From NCBI GenBank assembly GCA_030728245.1, contig JANQZX010000035.1, positions 43,291 to 107,290 of the forward strand: a DNA stretch of 64,000 nt, read 5' to 3'. Of the stretch, positions 18,477 to 27,388 are shown in pieces (the stretch's first letter is position 1; each line of letters begins with the position of its first letter). This stretch comes from Saprospiraceae bacterium (GTDB taxonomy: Bacteria; Bacteroidota; Bacteroidia; Chitinophagales; Saprospiraceae). Below the pieces are notes generated by a model. It searched no databases. It worked only from the letters and a program-made list of their open reading frames with translations, and was not told where the DNA came from. Position numbers and translations under genes: made by a program.

Positions 18477-19187
18477 ATGCGCATTCTTCTGGTAGAAGAC
18501 GAGGAAAATATAAGAGACCTGGTTAAGTTAAACCTTGAACTTGAAAATTTCGAGGTGATTGCTACTGGAAATGGTCGAGATGCGCTTAAATTATCCGTTG
18601 GTCAGCATTTCGACCTCATTTTATTAGATGTTATGTTACCCGAGATGGACGGCTTTCAGATATGTGAGCAAATTAGATTAAGTGATCTTCAAACACCCAT
18701 TATTTTTTTAACGGCGAAAGATGGTTCAAATGATCGGATACAAGGTTTAAAATATGGTGCGGATGATTATATTGTAAAGCCCTTCGTTTTTGAAGAGTTA
18801 CTATTAAGAATCAATAATTTACTTAAAAGAAGTGCGCGGACTCCAGAAAATACGGCCACGGTTTTTTCCTTTGGAAATAATCAGATAAATTTTATCACCT
18901 TTGAAGCCATAGGTAATGAGGGAAAGTTTCTACTAACAAAGAAGGAGGCTATGCTTTTAAAGTTACTTATAGACAGAAAAAATCAGGTGGTTTCACGACA
19001 ACAAATTTTACAATCTGTATGGGGTTACGATGTTTATCCCAGCACCCGGACCATAGATAATTTCATTTTGAAATTTCGACGAAATTTTGAGGAGGACACC
19101 AGAGAACCTGTTCATTTCCATGCCATACGAGGCATTGGTTATAAATTTAGTTATCCTTCTGGCTCTACAAATGAGATAGTTGAGTAA
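18477..19187 (+). CDS. OmpR/PhoB-family response regulator
   Basis: A 236-residue regulator. The receiver domain has the acidic pair in LLVEDEENI, phospho-acceptor Asp in LILLDVMLPEMDGF and the conserved Lys in IVKPF. The C-terminal winged helix includes VWGYDVYPSTRTIDNFI and RGIGYKF. Start ATG 18477 (MRILLVEDEE) is chosen over an in-frame ATG at 18438 that would lie inside the kinase gene and add an unlikely hydrophobic N-terminus. Its 3' end overlaps the convergent otsAB gene by 23 bp. Confidence 0.95.
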   Translation: MRILLVEDEENIRDLVKLNLELENFEVIATGNGRDALKLSVGQHFDLILLDVMLPEMDGFQICEQIRLSDLQTPIIFLTAKDGSNDRIQGLKYGADDYIVKPFVFEELLLRINNLLKRSARTPENTATVFSFGNNQINFITFEAIGNEGKFLLTKKEAMLLKLLIDRKNQVVSRQQILQSVWGYDVYPSTRTIDNFILKFRRNFEEDTREPVHFHAIRGIGYKFSYPSGSTNEIVE

Positions 19188-21339
19188 GAAAATCACGTAC
19201 TTCCAAGGTATTAACCAGGTGATATTTAGCTTCTGAATTTTCCATACCTATTTTCACTGAAAATGCTTCCGGGGGCAAAACCCTAAACATATCTTCATCT
19301 GTTTTATCATCACCGATAGCTAAAATAAAGTCCCAATCATCCATTTGCAACCAATTTAAGGTGGCTTTACCTTTAGTTACGCCGGCATGTTTGACTTCCA
19401 CTACTTTATTGCCCTCCAGTACGTGTAACTCAGTATTTGCCGTAAGATATAAAAGCACGTCTCTGAATTCTCTTAAGCGCTTTTCACCTAAATCTTTGTC
19501 TATCTGTCTATAATGCCAGGCTATCGAAAATTCCTTTTCTTCTATAAATGAACCTGGTGTCCGCTCGACAATATTTTCAAGAGCCGCTCTGACATCATTT
19601 TTCCAGTCGCTTGATAAACCAGGCGTCCTTCGCCACTCCGTTGAATCTTTCAACCAAACGCCATGTTCCGCTGCAAGATCTATGCCCAAATTCCCCAACC
19701 AATCTTCTAAAGTGTGTTTATCTCTCCCACTATTTATCACCATTCTATTGTTGGGATCTGCATTTAGCCTTAACAATAAATCTATAAGATCAGTGTCTGG
19801 AAAAACAGCCAGGGGGTCAACATGAAAGGGCATTAAGGTACCGTCATAATCCAGGATAATTAGCCTTTTTTTACTATGCTGATAGGCGTCAAAAATTACC
19901 GTTTTAATTGATTCCTCCAATTTATTAATATGAAACTGCCGTCTATTATGAAGATGTCTGTCCAGTTCCTTTAAAAAATTAGCCGCCCAATAATCCACAG
20001 CATACTTTTTCAACCCTGCCTGCATGTTTTTAAGTCTCAGAGCTTGTTCTTGTTCAGGCATGATTAAGGCAGTCTTTATAGCTTTTACAATGTCATAAGT
20101 ATCATGAGGATTTACTAAAATAGCGTCTGACAATTCTGTTGCAGCGCCCGTCATTTCACTAAGAATAAGCACTCCTTTACCTATATCATTTTTACTTGCT
20201 ATATATTCTTTTGCCACCAGATTCATTCCATCTCTTAGAGGGGTAATTAAGGCTATATCAGCTACTTGATAAAGGGTTAACAGTTCATTATGTAATAAAT
20301 TACGATATAAATAATGGATAGGTATCCAGCCAAAACTGCCATAAGTACTATTTACTTCGCTGACCAAAGTATTCAGCGTCTTCTTTAAATCTCTATATTG
20401 AGTAACCTGAGAACGGGAAGGAATAACGACTAAAACGAGGGTAACGAGACCTATATATTCCGGATGAAGATCTAAAAAACGGGCAAATGCCTGAATCCTT
20501 TGGGGAATACCTTTTGTGTAATCTAAGCGATCTAATGAAATAATTATTTTTTTTCCATTACCGAGATTACCAATATTTATAGTTTCATCAGCCAGATTAG
20601 ATACAGAAGGAACCGCTGCATATTTATTATAGTCTATACCCATTGGAAAAACATCGACATTCACCACCCTATTTGTTGTAGTTATCTTTCCTATATGATG
20701 TTCAAAACCGCAAATTCTATAAGCAGCACTCAAGAAATGACGCATATAGCCGTAGGTATGAAAACCAACCTGATCCGCCCCGAGCATACCCAAAAGTAAA
20801 TCGGAACGCCACGGAAGGGTTCTGAAAATTTCATAAGACGGAAATGGGATATGTAGGAAAAAACCAATGGACAAATCAGGAAAATTATTTCTAAGAATTC
20901 CGGGTAATAACATCAACTGATAGTCATGAATCCAAACCGTATCATCAGGTTTTATGCAGTTCGATATAATCTGCGCAAACCTATTATTTATTTTTACATA
21001 AGCATCCCAATATTCCTCTTTATAAGAAGTATATTGAGTAAAATAATGAAAATGTGGCCAAATGGTACGATTGCAAAACCCTGAATAATAAGTATCTATA
21101 TCATTTTCTGACAAAAATACAGGAATAAGACCTTTTTGCTGGAGGAGATCTGTAACCTCAGATTCTTCTGTTCTACTAAAGTGAGAACCCGGCCATCCAA
21201 TCCATATTTTCTCGATTGCATCGGGAAGTGCACTTAAACCAGTAGCTAATCCGCCTGAACTGGCTGCACTGACATATATATCGCCCTGCTTCTGAATAGT
21301 TACGGGCAAACGATTGGAAACGATTACCAGCCTAGTCAT
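19165..21339 (-). CDS. otsAB: Fused trehalose-6-phosphate synthase / trehalose-6-phosphate phosphatase
   Basis: A 724-residue two-domain protein. Residues 1 to about 465 are a GT20 OtsA domain (RLVIVSNRLPV; WIHDYQLMLLPGIL; SLDRLDYTKGI; TPLRDGMNLVAKEY), which joins UDP-glucose and glucose-6-phosphate. The region from about residue 490 is an OtsB HAD phosphatase (LDYDGTLMPF; AIGDDKTDEDMF), which removes the phosphate. The fusion gives the whole two-step trehalose pathway, used against osmotic and desiccation stress. It lies 22 nt after an unknown gene in the rpsP run and converges on the response regulator with overlapping 3' ends. Confidence 0.96.
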   Translation of the reverse strand: MTRLVIVSNRLPVTIQKQGDIYVSAASSGGLATGLSALPDAIEKIWIGWPGSHFSRTEESEVTDLLQQKGLIPVFLSENDIDTYYSGFCNRTIWPHFHYFTQYTSYKEEYWDAYVKINNRFAQIISNCIKPDDTVWIHDYQLMLLPGILRNNFPDLSIGFFLHIPFPSYEIFRTLPWRSDLLLGMLGADQVGFHTYGYMRHFLSAAYRICGFEHHIGKITTTNRVVNVDVFPMGIDYNKYAAVPSVSNLADETINIGNLGNGKKIIISLDRLDYTKGIPQRIQAFARFLDLHPEYIGLVTLVLVVIPSRSQVTQYRDLKKTLNTLVSEVNSTYGSFGWIPIHYLYRNLLHNELLTLYQVADIALITPLRDGMNLVAKEYIASKNDIGKGVLILSEMTGAATELSDAILVNPHDTYDIVKAIKTALIMPEQEQALRLKNMQAGLKKYAVDYWAANFLKELDRHLHNRRQFHINKLEESIKTVIFDAYQHSKKRLIILDYDGTLMPFHVDPLAVFPDTDLIDLLLRLNADPNNRMVINSGRDKHTLEDWLGNLGIDLAAEHGVWLKDSTEWRRTPGLSSDWKNDVRAALENIVERTPGSFIEEKEFSIAWHYRQIDKDLGEKRLREFRDVLLYLTANTELHVLEGNKVVEVKHAGVTKGKATLNWLQMDDWDFILAIGDDKTDEDMFRVLPPEAFSVKIGMENSEAKYHLVNTLEVRDFLTQLSHL

Positions 21340-21361
21340 AATTTATTTTTAACCTGCCAAA

Positions 21362-22765
21362 TTAAACCTCCTTTGGCTTCCTAACTGTCTTAAACCGCTC
21401 AACAAACTCCTTTTCAGTAACAAATTCCAGTTCAACGAAAGTACGGCCAACGAACTTCTTAACTTCTTGATAATCTCTTCCTCTTTTATCGAGAAAAGTA
21501 TCTTGTAAACGATCGATGTAAGCCAGGGCAGCTTCTCTGATCCTCATATTAAAGTGCTGATTATTAAATATCTGCTGATAAGTTGGGAATAGCTGAGTGA
21601 AAATACCGAAAAACTCCATATAATCTTGTTCCTCAATATTCTTAATTAATTTTAAAAAATATTGAGAGACCGTTAATCTAAGACACTCATTAATATCAGA
21701 TAAGCCGTCGTATTTTGAGTGAAATTGTCGTATTTCCTCTTGAACAGATTCGTTGGTGTACCCAGCCTTATGAATTTTATCCACTACTGTATAATAAGCA
21801 GACAATTCATCATTCATGGTTTTATCAAGAATAGCTGATAATCTCAAATCTGCTTCAGGAGTAAGGATACCCTGTCCATCCTGGTGTAAATCGAGCAAGA
21901 TGGAAAAAGAACGTTGAGAAAATACCTCCGTGTTCTTTGTTCTTATTTTGTTGATGGTTTTATGCAGATTAATTCTATCTATTTCCGGCATGTCAAAAAA
22001 CAGACCAAAAATCAACATAATTTCCTGATGTTCTGCCGTTCCCCAAAAATCTTCGTTTATTACAAACTCAGAAAGTGGCGTAATCAAACTTTCGTTAGCT
22101 GATGGTTTATCAACTCTGGATAACAAAAATCTTTTCAGTTGGGGAAAAAATACAACTAATTCACCTGTAGTGGAGGGAAATTCCGCAGAAAGGAAAACAT
22201 CGTTTTGAAATTGTTTTAAAAACCTTGAATAAGCTAATTTTCTTTCAGCTAAATGAACAAATTTTTCATTTTTCTGGTTTTGAAAAAACTGCTTAACTCT
22301 TTTATTTTCAATAGATTCAAGTACATTGGTAATCCATATATCACTGCATAAAGCAAATCCTACCTGGACTGACATACCTATTCTTTTTCTTAACAACTCA
22401 AAATTAGGTGAGCTGGAAATAGCCAGAATTAAATCTTTGAAATGTTCTTGTGGTCTGATATATTTAAAATCATTATTAACATTACCACGTAAAACGACAT
22501 ACCCAAGTAACTTAGGTAAGAATAGACCTTCGAACACAGGATCCATCAAAACTTGTTCCAATGCAATTAACTGCAATGGTGAATTTTGAGCTACAACTTG
22601 ATATATTTCAGCAATAGAAGGCTCGAAATTACTTTTTAGTTCGTTATAATCGACCTCTTCTTCTGAATTAAGATAAGCAGCGAGTGCGGGAGAATCTTGA
22701 ATTCCCACGGCAAGCTCTTCAAGTTGTGTAAGGTATTCCGCGTTTAATTCGTACATGGTCATCAT
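21362..22765 (-). CDS. Conserved-looking hypothetical protein, mainly helical
   Basis: A 467-residue protein with no signal peptide and no transmembrane segment. Composition and spacing suggest an almost all-helical cytoplasmic protein; segments such as RFLKQFQNDVFLSAEFP and YMEFFGIFTQLFPTYQQIF could be helical repeats. I recognise no family or catalytic motif. Met codons at residues 1, 2 and 4 (MMTMYELNAEY) all could serve as start. It sits between rpsP (74-nt gap) and otsAB (22-nt gap) on one strand, so it is probably co-expressed with both. Confidence 0.8.
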   Translation of the reverse strand: MMTMYELNAEYLTQLEELAVGIQDSPALAAYLNSEEEVDYNELKSNFEPSIAEIYQVVAQNSPLQLIALEQVLMDPVFEGLFLPKLLGYVVLRGNVNNDFKYIRPQEHFKDLILAISSSPNFELLRKRIGMSVQVGFALCSDIWITNVLESIENKRVKQFFQNQKNEKFVHLAERKLAYSRFLKQFQNDVFLSAEFPSTTGELVVFFPQLKRFLLSRVDKPSANESLITPLSEFVINEDFWGTAEHQEIMLIFGLFFDMPEIDRINLHKTINKIRTKNTEVFSQRSFSILLDLHQDGQGILTPEADLRLSAILDKTMNDELSAYYTVVDKIHKAGYTNESVQEEIRQFHSKYDGLSDINECLRLTVSQYFLKLIKNIEEQDYMEFFGIFTQLFPTYQQIFNNQHFNMRIREAALAYIDRLQDTFLDKRGRDYQEVKKFVGRTFVELEFVTEKEFVERFKTVRKPKEV

Positions 22766-22839
22766 TTTAAATGGAAACCTGATAATGCATTTTTCAGCAT
22801 TACCAGGTTAAAAGATATTAAATTTCCTCAGGGAGAATT

Positions 22840-23328
22840 TTATTCAGCTGCAGGCGTTTCCTCGTTGGTTTCTTCTGCAGGAGTTTCCTCCACTACGACT
22901 TTTTTAGAAACTTTTGGTGCAGCAACTCCTGACACCATTGCATGGAAGTCACTAATTTCTTTCTTGGTCTGACTTACTCTGTCTGCAATTTTTGCTTCTT
23001 TCTGTTCAACCCAAGAAGTGTGCTTTTCATCTGCCTGTTCTAAAGTAAGAGCACCTTTTTTAACACCTCTCATAAGGTGTTTCTTGTAAAGAACTCCTTT
23101 GAATCTTAAGATAGCATTAACAGTATCAGTAGGTTGTGCGCCATTATTTAACCATTCGAAAGCTTTATCGCGGTCAATATCAATGGTTGCAGGTTTTGTC
23201 ATTGGATTGTAACTTCCAATTCTTTCGATGAAACGTCCATCACGGGGAGCACGTGCATCTGCAATAACGATGTGGTAAAAAGGAGATTTTTTTCTCCCCA
23301 TACGCTGAAGTCTGATTTTTACGGCCAC
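22840..23328 (-). CDS. rpsP: 30S ribosomal protein S16 with acidic C-terminal extension
   Basis: A 162-residue protein. The N-terminal 80 residues are canonical S16 ([39 protein letters not shown]). The rest is a lysine-rich then Glu/Ala/Pro-rich tail ending [15 protein letters not shown]; long tails of this kind are usual in Bacteroidota S16. Upstream are a -7 box (23406-23399) and a leader hairpin (23387-23362) that may regulate it. Confidence 0.97.
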   Translation of the reverse strand: MAVKIRLQRMGRKKSPFYHIVIADARAPRDGRFIERIGSYNPMTKPATIDIDRDKAFEWLNNGAQPTDTVNAILRFKGVLYKKHLMRGVKKGALTLEQADEKHTSWVEQKEAKIADRVSQTKKEISDFHAMVSGVAAPKVSKKVVVEETPAEETNEETPAAE

Positions 23329-23361
23329 TTGTCAAAATTTATGTGGTGAATGCCAGCCAAC

Positions 23362-23387
23362 CCTACGTCCCTAAGGAACCAGGTAGG
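23362..23387 (-). promoter_or_regulatory. Leader hairpin of rpsP mRNA
   Basis: On the minus strand CCTAC pairs with GTAGG, and inside them GTTCC pairs with GGGAC (one G-U) around a short TTA loop, with an asymmetric internal bulge (CTG). It lies within the 5' leader, between the -7 box and the ATG at 23328. Ribosomal protein leaders that bind their own product are known, including for S16 in this phylum; identity with that class is not shown. Confidence 0.45.
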
Positions 23388-23398
23388 TTTTAACAGCA

Positions 23399-23406
23399 CA
23401 AAAGTA
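23399..23406 (-). promoter_or_regulatory. -7 element TACTTTTG of rpsP
   Basis: Exact TAnnTTTG on the minus strand, 70 nt before the rpsP ATG, with the leader hairpin between. No TTG at -33. Confidence 0.5.
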
Positions 23407-23457
23407 ATCTTTTTTACTGGATTTCCTACTTCTTAATCAAAATAAAAAAATCTGTCC

Positions 23458-25995
23458 TTAAAATTCGCAACGGAATCTAAGATTTAGCCTCCTACTGGTC
23501 AAATAGTTAGGAATAGCATACTGCTGCAGAAAAACCGTTTTAATCCAGGTATTCCCTGCTTGATTCTGAACTTGAAGTAAGTTAAATACCTCTAAACTTA
23601 ACCAGGTTTTTTTACTAAACCTCAGCCAATGGTCAGGTTTGATAAGTGATTTTTTTTCTCTGTCGTAGAGTAAAAATGAAAAACCTATATCTACTCTATG
23701 GTATGGATTTAGCCGGTAAGTATTTCTATAGACTGTATTGTTCCCCTGAAGCCCATAAGGTAAACCAGTTCCTAAGGTAAAATTAACGTGAACTCGGAAA
23801 TTATCATTTTTAGGCAAGTAATCCTGGAAAAACAACGCCATAGTAACCAGCTGGTCCGACGGCCTTGGTACGTCCTTTACCACCGTCGCATCAGTCTTTC
23901 CAACTTCCCTTTCCAAGTGTTCTATCCCATTTAACCTTTCTCTGGCTCTAAGAAAAGAGAGATTTATCCATGATTCTGCTCCATTGACAAATTCACCATT
24001 TAACCTGACATCCAGACCGGTTACGTATCCGGAGGCATTGTTTTCACCAGCATACCGAATACGAACATTTTCAACCTCATAAGAAACCAGGTCCCATAAA
24101 TTTTTATAGTACCCTTCCGCAATCAACTTAAATTTCGTTGGATTATCTTTGCCCAAATAAAAATCATAAGAAAAACCAGCCAGATAGTGAAACGATTTTT
24201 GAGCTAAAACATCTAAATTCATCAAACCATTTGGTCTTCTCAACTCCCTGTAAAAAGGGGGTTGCATATAATATCCAAAAGCAAGTTTCCAGGAAATATC
24301 GCTTTTAATACCTAAAGGTTTATAGAGTAGTTGAACACGGGGAGAAAATAGAAACTCCTTATTTATCGTCCAGTAATTTGCCCTTAATCCCATAGATAAC
24401 CTCAATTCTCTTTTACCCGCTTTTCTGTAGGTGTAAGTGTCCTGAAAATAGCCACTTAGCCTTGACGAATTCAATTCATTTTCTGTTTTTAAAACCTGTG
24501 AAAGTTGGAGTTCATCAGCACTATATGGCAGAGAATATCCCGCTGAATCAATCCTCTCCCATTCGTTGATTCTATCGTAAATGGACTCAAACTGGTATTT
24601 TAAGCTCCATTGTAAAAAATTATTCGACGAACCATCTTCTGTCATTTGTATTTCCAGACCTCCTTTGTACTCAATATTTGCTACCCTGGTTTGCAATAAA
24701 TTTCGCACATATTGATGTTGGGTTCCAGAACCTAACTCTTCTAAAACCTCGCCAAATCGGGAACTACCAATATCCGATTCAATTTGACGTAAGCTGTAGC
24801 TACCCAATATATCAAAAGCTTCCTTTTCATAGGAACCAAAGCCAGAAAACAACCATTTCATAAATAATGGATTTTTCCTGTTTTCAGGTAACCAGGTCAA
24901 AGAAACTCCACCCATTCCTGTGGTAAAAACATTTTTTTCCTCCCCTTCAAAAACACTATAAAGTTGTAAGGCATAATTAATGAGACCAAAAGCCGTACTC
25001 CGGGTGGTAGGTCTGAATTCATAACTTGCATTGTTATAGTTGCCCAGAAAGCCTACTTGAAGAGACTTTGATAGGTCGTAAGTTAAATATACCTGCAAAT
25101 CGGTAAAATTTGGAACGTATTCACCTTTTACATCCAAAGAGCCCAATAAGTATTTATTTGTTTTATATCTGGTTCCTACTAAATATCGCCATTTTTTGAA
25201 ATCACTTTTACCTGCGGGCAAACTACCTTCCAAATGAGCGGTCGCCCCTAAAAGACTTCCTGAAAAAGAGCCGCCGAACGCTTCCGGTCTTTTATACTTT
25301 ATATCTAACACCGATGATTGTTTGTCACCGTACCGAGCTTCAAATCCACCAGATGAAAATGACAAATCTCTTACTAAATCGATATTTGGAAAACTCAGCC
25401 CCTCTTGTTGACCCGCACGAATTAACTGGGGTCTATATATTTCAAAATCATTAACATAGACCAGATTTTCATCGTAATTTCCTCCTCTCACATTGTATTG
25501 AGAACTTAATTCCCCTCCCGTTCCGCTGCTTGCACCCAATGCTAAATGAGGAAGTAAACTTTCCAGATTACCAGAGGTACTAGGTAACAATCGAAGTTGT
25601 TCAACCCCTTCTCTTACCATTCCTGCTTCCTGAATGCGCGAACTTCGAATTTCAATTTCTATATCTGAAGTAGTGGGTGCCAGTGTTATATCGAATTGCC
25701 TGCTACTGCCGTTAGGCATTGCATCTGCATTGACAACACTTTCCTTATAACCAATACGAGTAAACACTAGAATAAAAGGCTTTTGGGCTGGTACATTAAT
25801 ATTATACCGACCGGAAGCATCTGTTTCTACCGCATTAGAGGAGCCCTTGAGGTAAACAGTCACAAACTCAACAGGTAAATCGGTTAATCCATCTGTTACC
25901 GTACCTGTGATTTTAGCACTGATAGACGATTGAGCAATACTTTTACCAATATTTACTAAAAAAACTGATAAAACAATAATTAACCACTTCTGCAT
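23458..25995 (-). CDS. TonB-dependent receptor with carboxypeptidase-like N-terminal domain
   Basis: An 845-residue outer-membrane transporter. It has a signal peptide (about residues 1-21), then a CarboxypepD_reg-like beta-sandwich (ITGTVTDGLTDLPVEFVTVY to about residue 105), a plug domain (SSQYNVRGGNYDENLVYVND) and a long beta-barrel ending LNLRFRCEF, a typical aromatic C-terminus. No SusD-like partner lies beside it, so it is not an evident polysaccharide-utilisation receptor; the ligand is unknown. It lies 11 nt after rpe on the same strand, so the two may be cotranscribed, though they share no clear function. Confidence 0.93.
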   Translation of the reverse strand: MQKWLIIVLSVFLVNIGKSIAQSSISAKITGTVTDGLTDLPVEFVTVYLKGSSNAVETDASGRYNINVPAQKPFILVFTRIGYKESVVNADAMPNGSSRQFDITLAPTTSDIEIEIRSSRIQEAGMVREGVEQLRLLPSTSGNLESLLPHLALGASSGTGGELSSQYNVRGGNYDENLVYVNDFEIYRPQLIRAGQQEGLSFPNIDLVRDLSFSSGGFEARYGDKQSSVLDIKYKRPEAFGGSFSGSLLGATAHLEGSLPAGKSDFKKWRYLVGTRYKTNKYLLGSLDVKGEYVPNFTDLQVYLTYDLSKSLQVGFLGNYNNASYEFRPTTRSTAFGLINYALQLYSVFEGEEKNVFTTGMGGVSLTWLPENRKNPLFMKWLFSGFGSYEKEAFDILGSYSLRQIESDIGSSRFGEVLEELGSGTQHQYVRNLLQTRVANIEYKGGLEIQMTEDGSSNNFLQWSLKYQFESIYDRINEWERIDSAGYSLPYSADELQLSQVLKTENELNSSRLSGYFQDTYTYRKAGKRELRLSMGLRANYWTINKEFLFSPRVQLLYKPLGIKSDISWKLAFGYYMQPPFYRELRRPNGLMNLDVLAQKSFHYLAGFSYDFYLGKDNPTKFKLIAEGYYKNLWDLVSYEVENVRIRYAGENNASGYVTGLDVRLNGEFVNGAESWINLSFLRARERLNGIEHLEREVGKTDATVVKDVPRPSDQLVTMALFFQDYLPKNDNFRVHVNFTLGTGLPYGLQGNNTVYRNTYRLNPYHRVDIGFSFLLYDREKKSLIKPDHWLRFSKKTWLSLEVFNLLQVQNQAGNTWIKTVFLQQYAIPNYLTSRRLNLRFRCEF

Positions 25996-26006
25996 ATTAT
26001 TAATTA

Positions 26007-26687
26007 TTAATATTGCCCGTTTTTAACATTATTTGCTATTTCATAAAATTTATTCACCGTTTCCTCTCTGTGTAACGCCTTAAATACCGAAGTACCCGCC
26101 ACTAAATTATCCGCGCCTGCTTCTATGAGTTGTGCAGCATTTTTCAAATCTACCCCACCATCAATTTGTATAATAACATCTGGATAGGAGACATCTAATA
26201 AATTTCTTAATTCTCTAACCCTATTTATAGTATGTGGAATAAATTTTTGTCCTCCAAAACCTGGATTTACAGACATAATTAATATCATTTCTACATAAGG
26301 AAATATGTCTTTCAGTAAAGAAACCGGCGTGTGAGGATTTACCGCCACCGCTGGAGATACTCCTAACTCTTTGATCTGTTGAAGGGTTCTTACCAAATGA
26401 GGACAAGCTTCATAATGCACGGTGATTCTATCTGCACCCGCCTCATGAAATGATTTTAAGTATTGGTCTGGATTTGAAATCATTAAATGAACATCAAAAA
26501 TCTTTTTTGTCAACGGCCTCAATGAGGATATAACGGGGAATCCAAAACTTATATTGGGAACAAAATGTCCGTCCATAATATCTAGATGCAACCATTCTGC
26601 CTGGCTGTTGTCAAAAAACAAAATTTCTTCCTGAAGTTGGCTAAAATCAGCGGCAAGTAAAGATGGCGATAAACAAAATGACCTCAT
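26007..26687 (-). CDS. rpe: Ribulose-phosphate 3-epimerase
   Basis: A 226-residue TIM-barrel enzyme interconverting ribulose-5-phosphate and xylulose-5-phosphate in the pentose phosphate pathway. Signature segments are SLLAADFSQL, HLDIMDGHFVPNISFG, FDVHLMISNP, VNPGFGGQKFI and IQIDGGVDLKNA, which hold the metal-binding His and Asp residues. Length matches the family (about 220). A -7 box (TACTTTTG, 26714-26707) is 20 nt upstream. Confidence 0.97.
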   Translation of the reverse strand: MRSFCLSPSLLAADFSQLQEEILFFDNSQAEWLHLDIMDGHFVPNISFGFPVISSLRPLTKKIFDVHLMISNPDQYLKSFHEAGADRITVHYEACPHLVRTLQQIKELGVSPAVAVNPHTPVSLLKDIFPYVEMILIMSVNPGFGGQKFIPHTINRVRELRNLLDVSYPDVIIQIDGGVDLKNAAQLIEAGADNLVAGTSVFKALHREETVNKFYEIANNVKNGQY

Positions 26688-26706
26688 TATATTTAATTAG
26701 TTAGCG

Positions 26707-26714
26707 CAAAAGTA
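26707..26714 (-). promoter_or_regulatory. -7 element TACTTTTG of rpe
   Basis: Exact TAnnTTTG on the minus strand, 20 nt before the rpe ATG. The remaining 165 nt to the divergent GNAT gene are AT-rich, with a 7-bp inverted repeat (AAGCATT / AATGCTT near 26721-26747) and no clear plus-strand -7 box. Confidence 0.45.
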
Positions 26715-26879
26715 TAAAATAAGCATTGAATTTGTTGCCAAAATGCTTTTATATTCATTGAATTATAAAGAGAATTGATTTATTGAACATCTAAAAAATC
26801 ATTGATAACAAATAAAATACAAATCATTTGATTAAAAAGAATTAAATTTATAACTGCATTTTAAAAAAAATGAACCGAA

Positions 26880-27362
26880 ATGTCTCTCGAATTACCTGTT
26901 CAAATAAAAATCAATTGTCTTCCTTATGCTGGTTTAAGTTTAAATCAGCTCTACGACATAATGAAATTGAGACAAAAAGTATTTGTTGTAGAACAAAACT
27001 GTCCCTATTTAGATGCAGACGATGTTGATAAAAATGCGTGGCACTTGCTATTTTACGGTTGGGATGAACAATTAATTGGTTATTCCAGACTTATCCCAAA
27101 GGGCATTGTCTTTCCAGAATATGCATCGATTGGAAGAGTCGTTGTTGATCCGGATTTCCGGCAAAAAAATCTCGGTAAGCAGGTTGTTAACAGAGCTATA
27201 GATGAGATGGAGGCCTTGTATGGAAACATTGAAATTAAAATATCGGCACAATCCTATCTCATTAAATTCTATGAATTCCTTGGTTTTTACAAAGCTGGCG
27301 AAGAATATCTGGAAGATGGCATTCCACATACGCCCATGATAAAACCTAAAAAGCTTTTATAA
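26880..27362 (+). CDS. GNAT-family N-acetyltransferase, ElaA-like
   Basis: A 160-residue acetyltransferase. The ElaA-type N-terminus (YDIMKLRQKVFVVEQNCPY) is followed by the acetyl-CoA-binding core (SIGRVVVDPDFRQKNLGKQV, with an R/Q-xx-G/A-like loop) and SAQSYLIKFYEFLGF. ElaA acceptor substrates are not established. It stands alone; downstream lies the modular repeat, so it has no obvious operon partner. Confidence 0.9.
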   Translation: MSLELPVQIKINCLPYAGLSLNQLYDIMKLRQKVFVVEQNCPYLDADDVDKNAWHLLFYGWDEQLIGYSRLIPKGIVFPEYASIGRVVVDPDFRQKNLGKQVVNRAIDEMEALYGNIEIKISAQSYLIKFYEFLGFYKAGEEYLEDGIPHTPMIKPKKLL

Positions 27363-27388
27363 AATATAATGCATTCACCGTTTACAAA

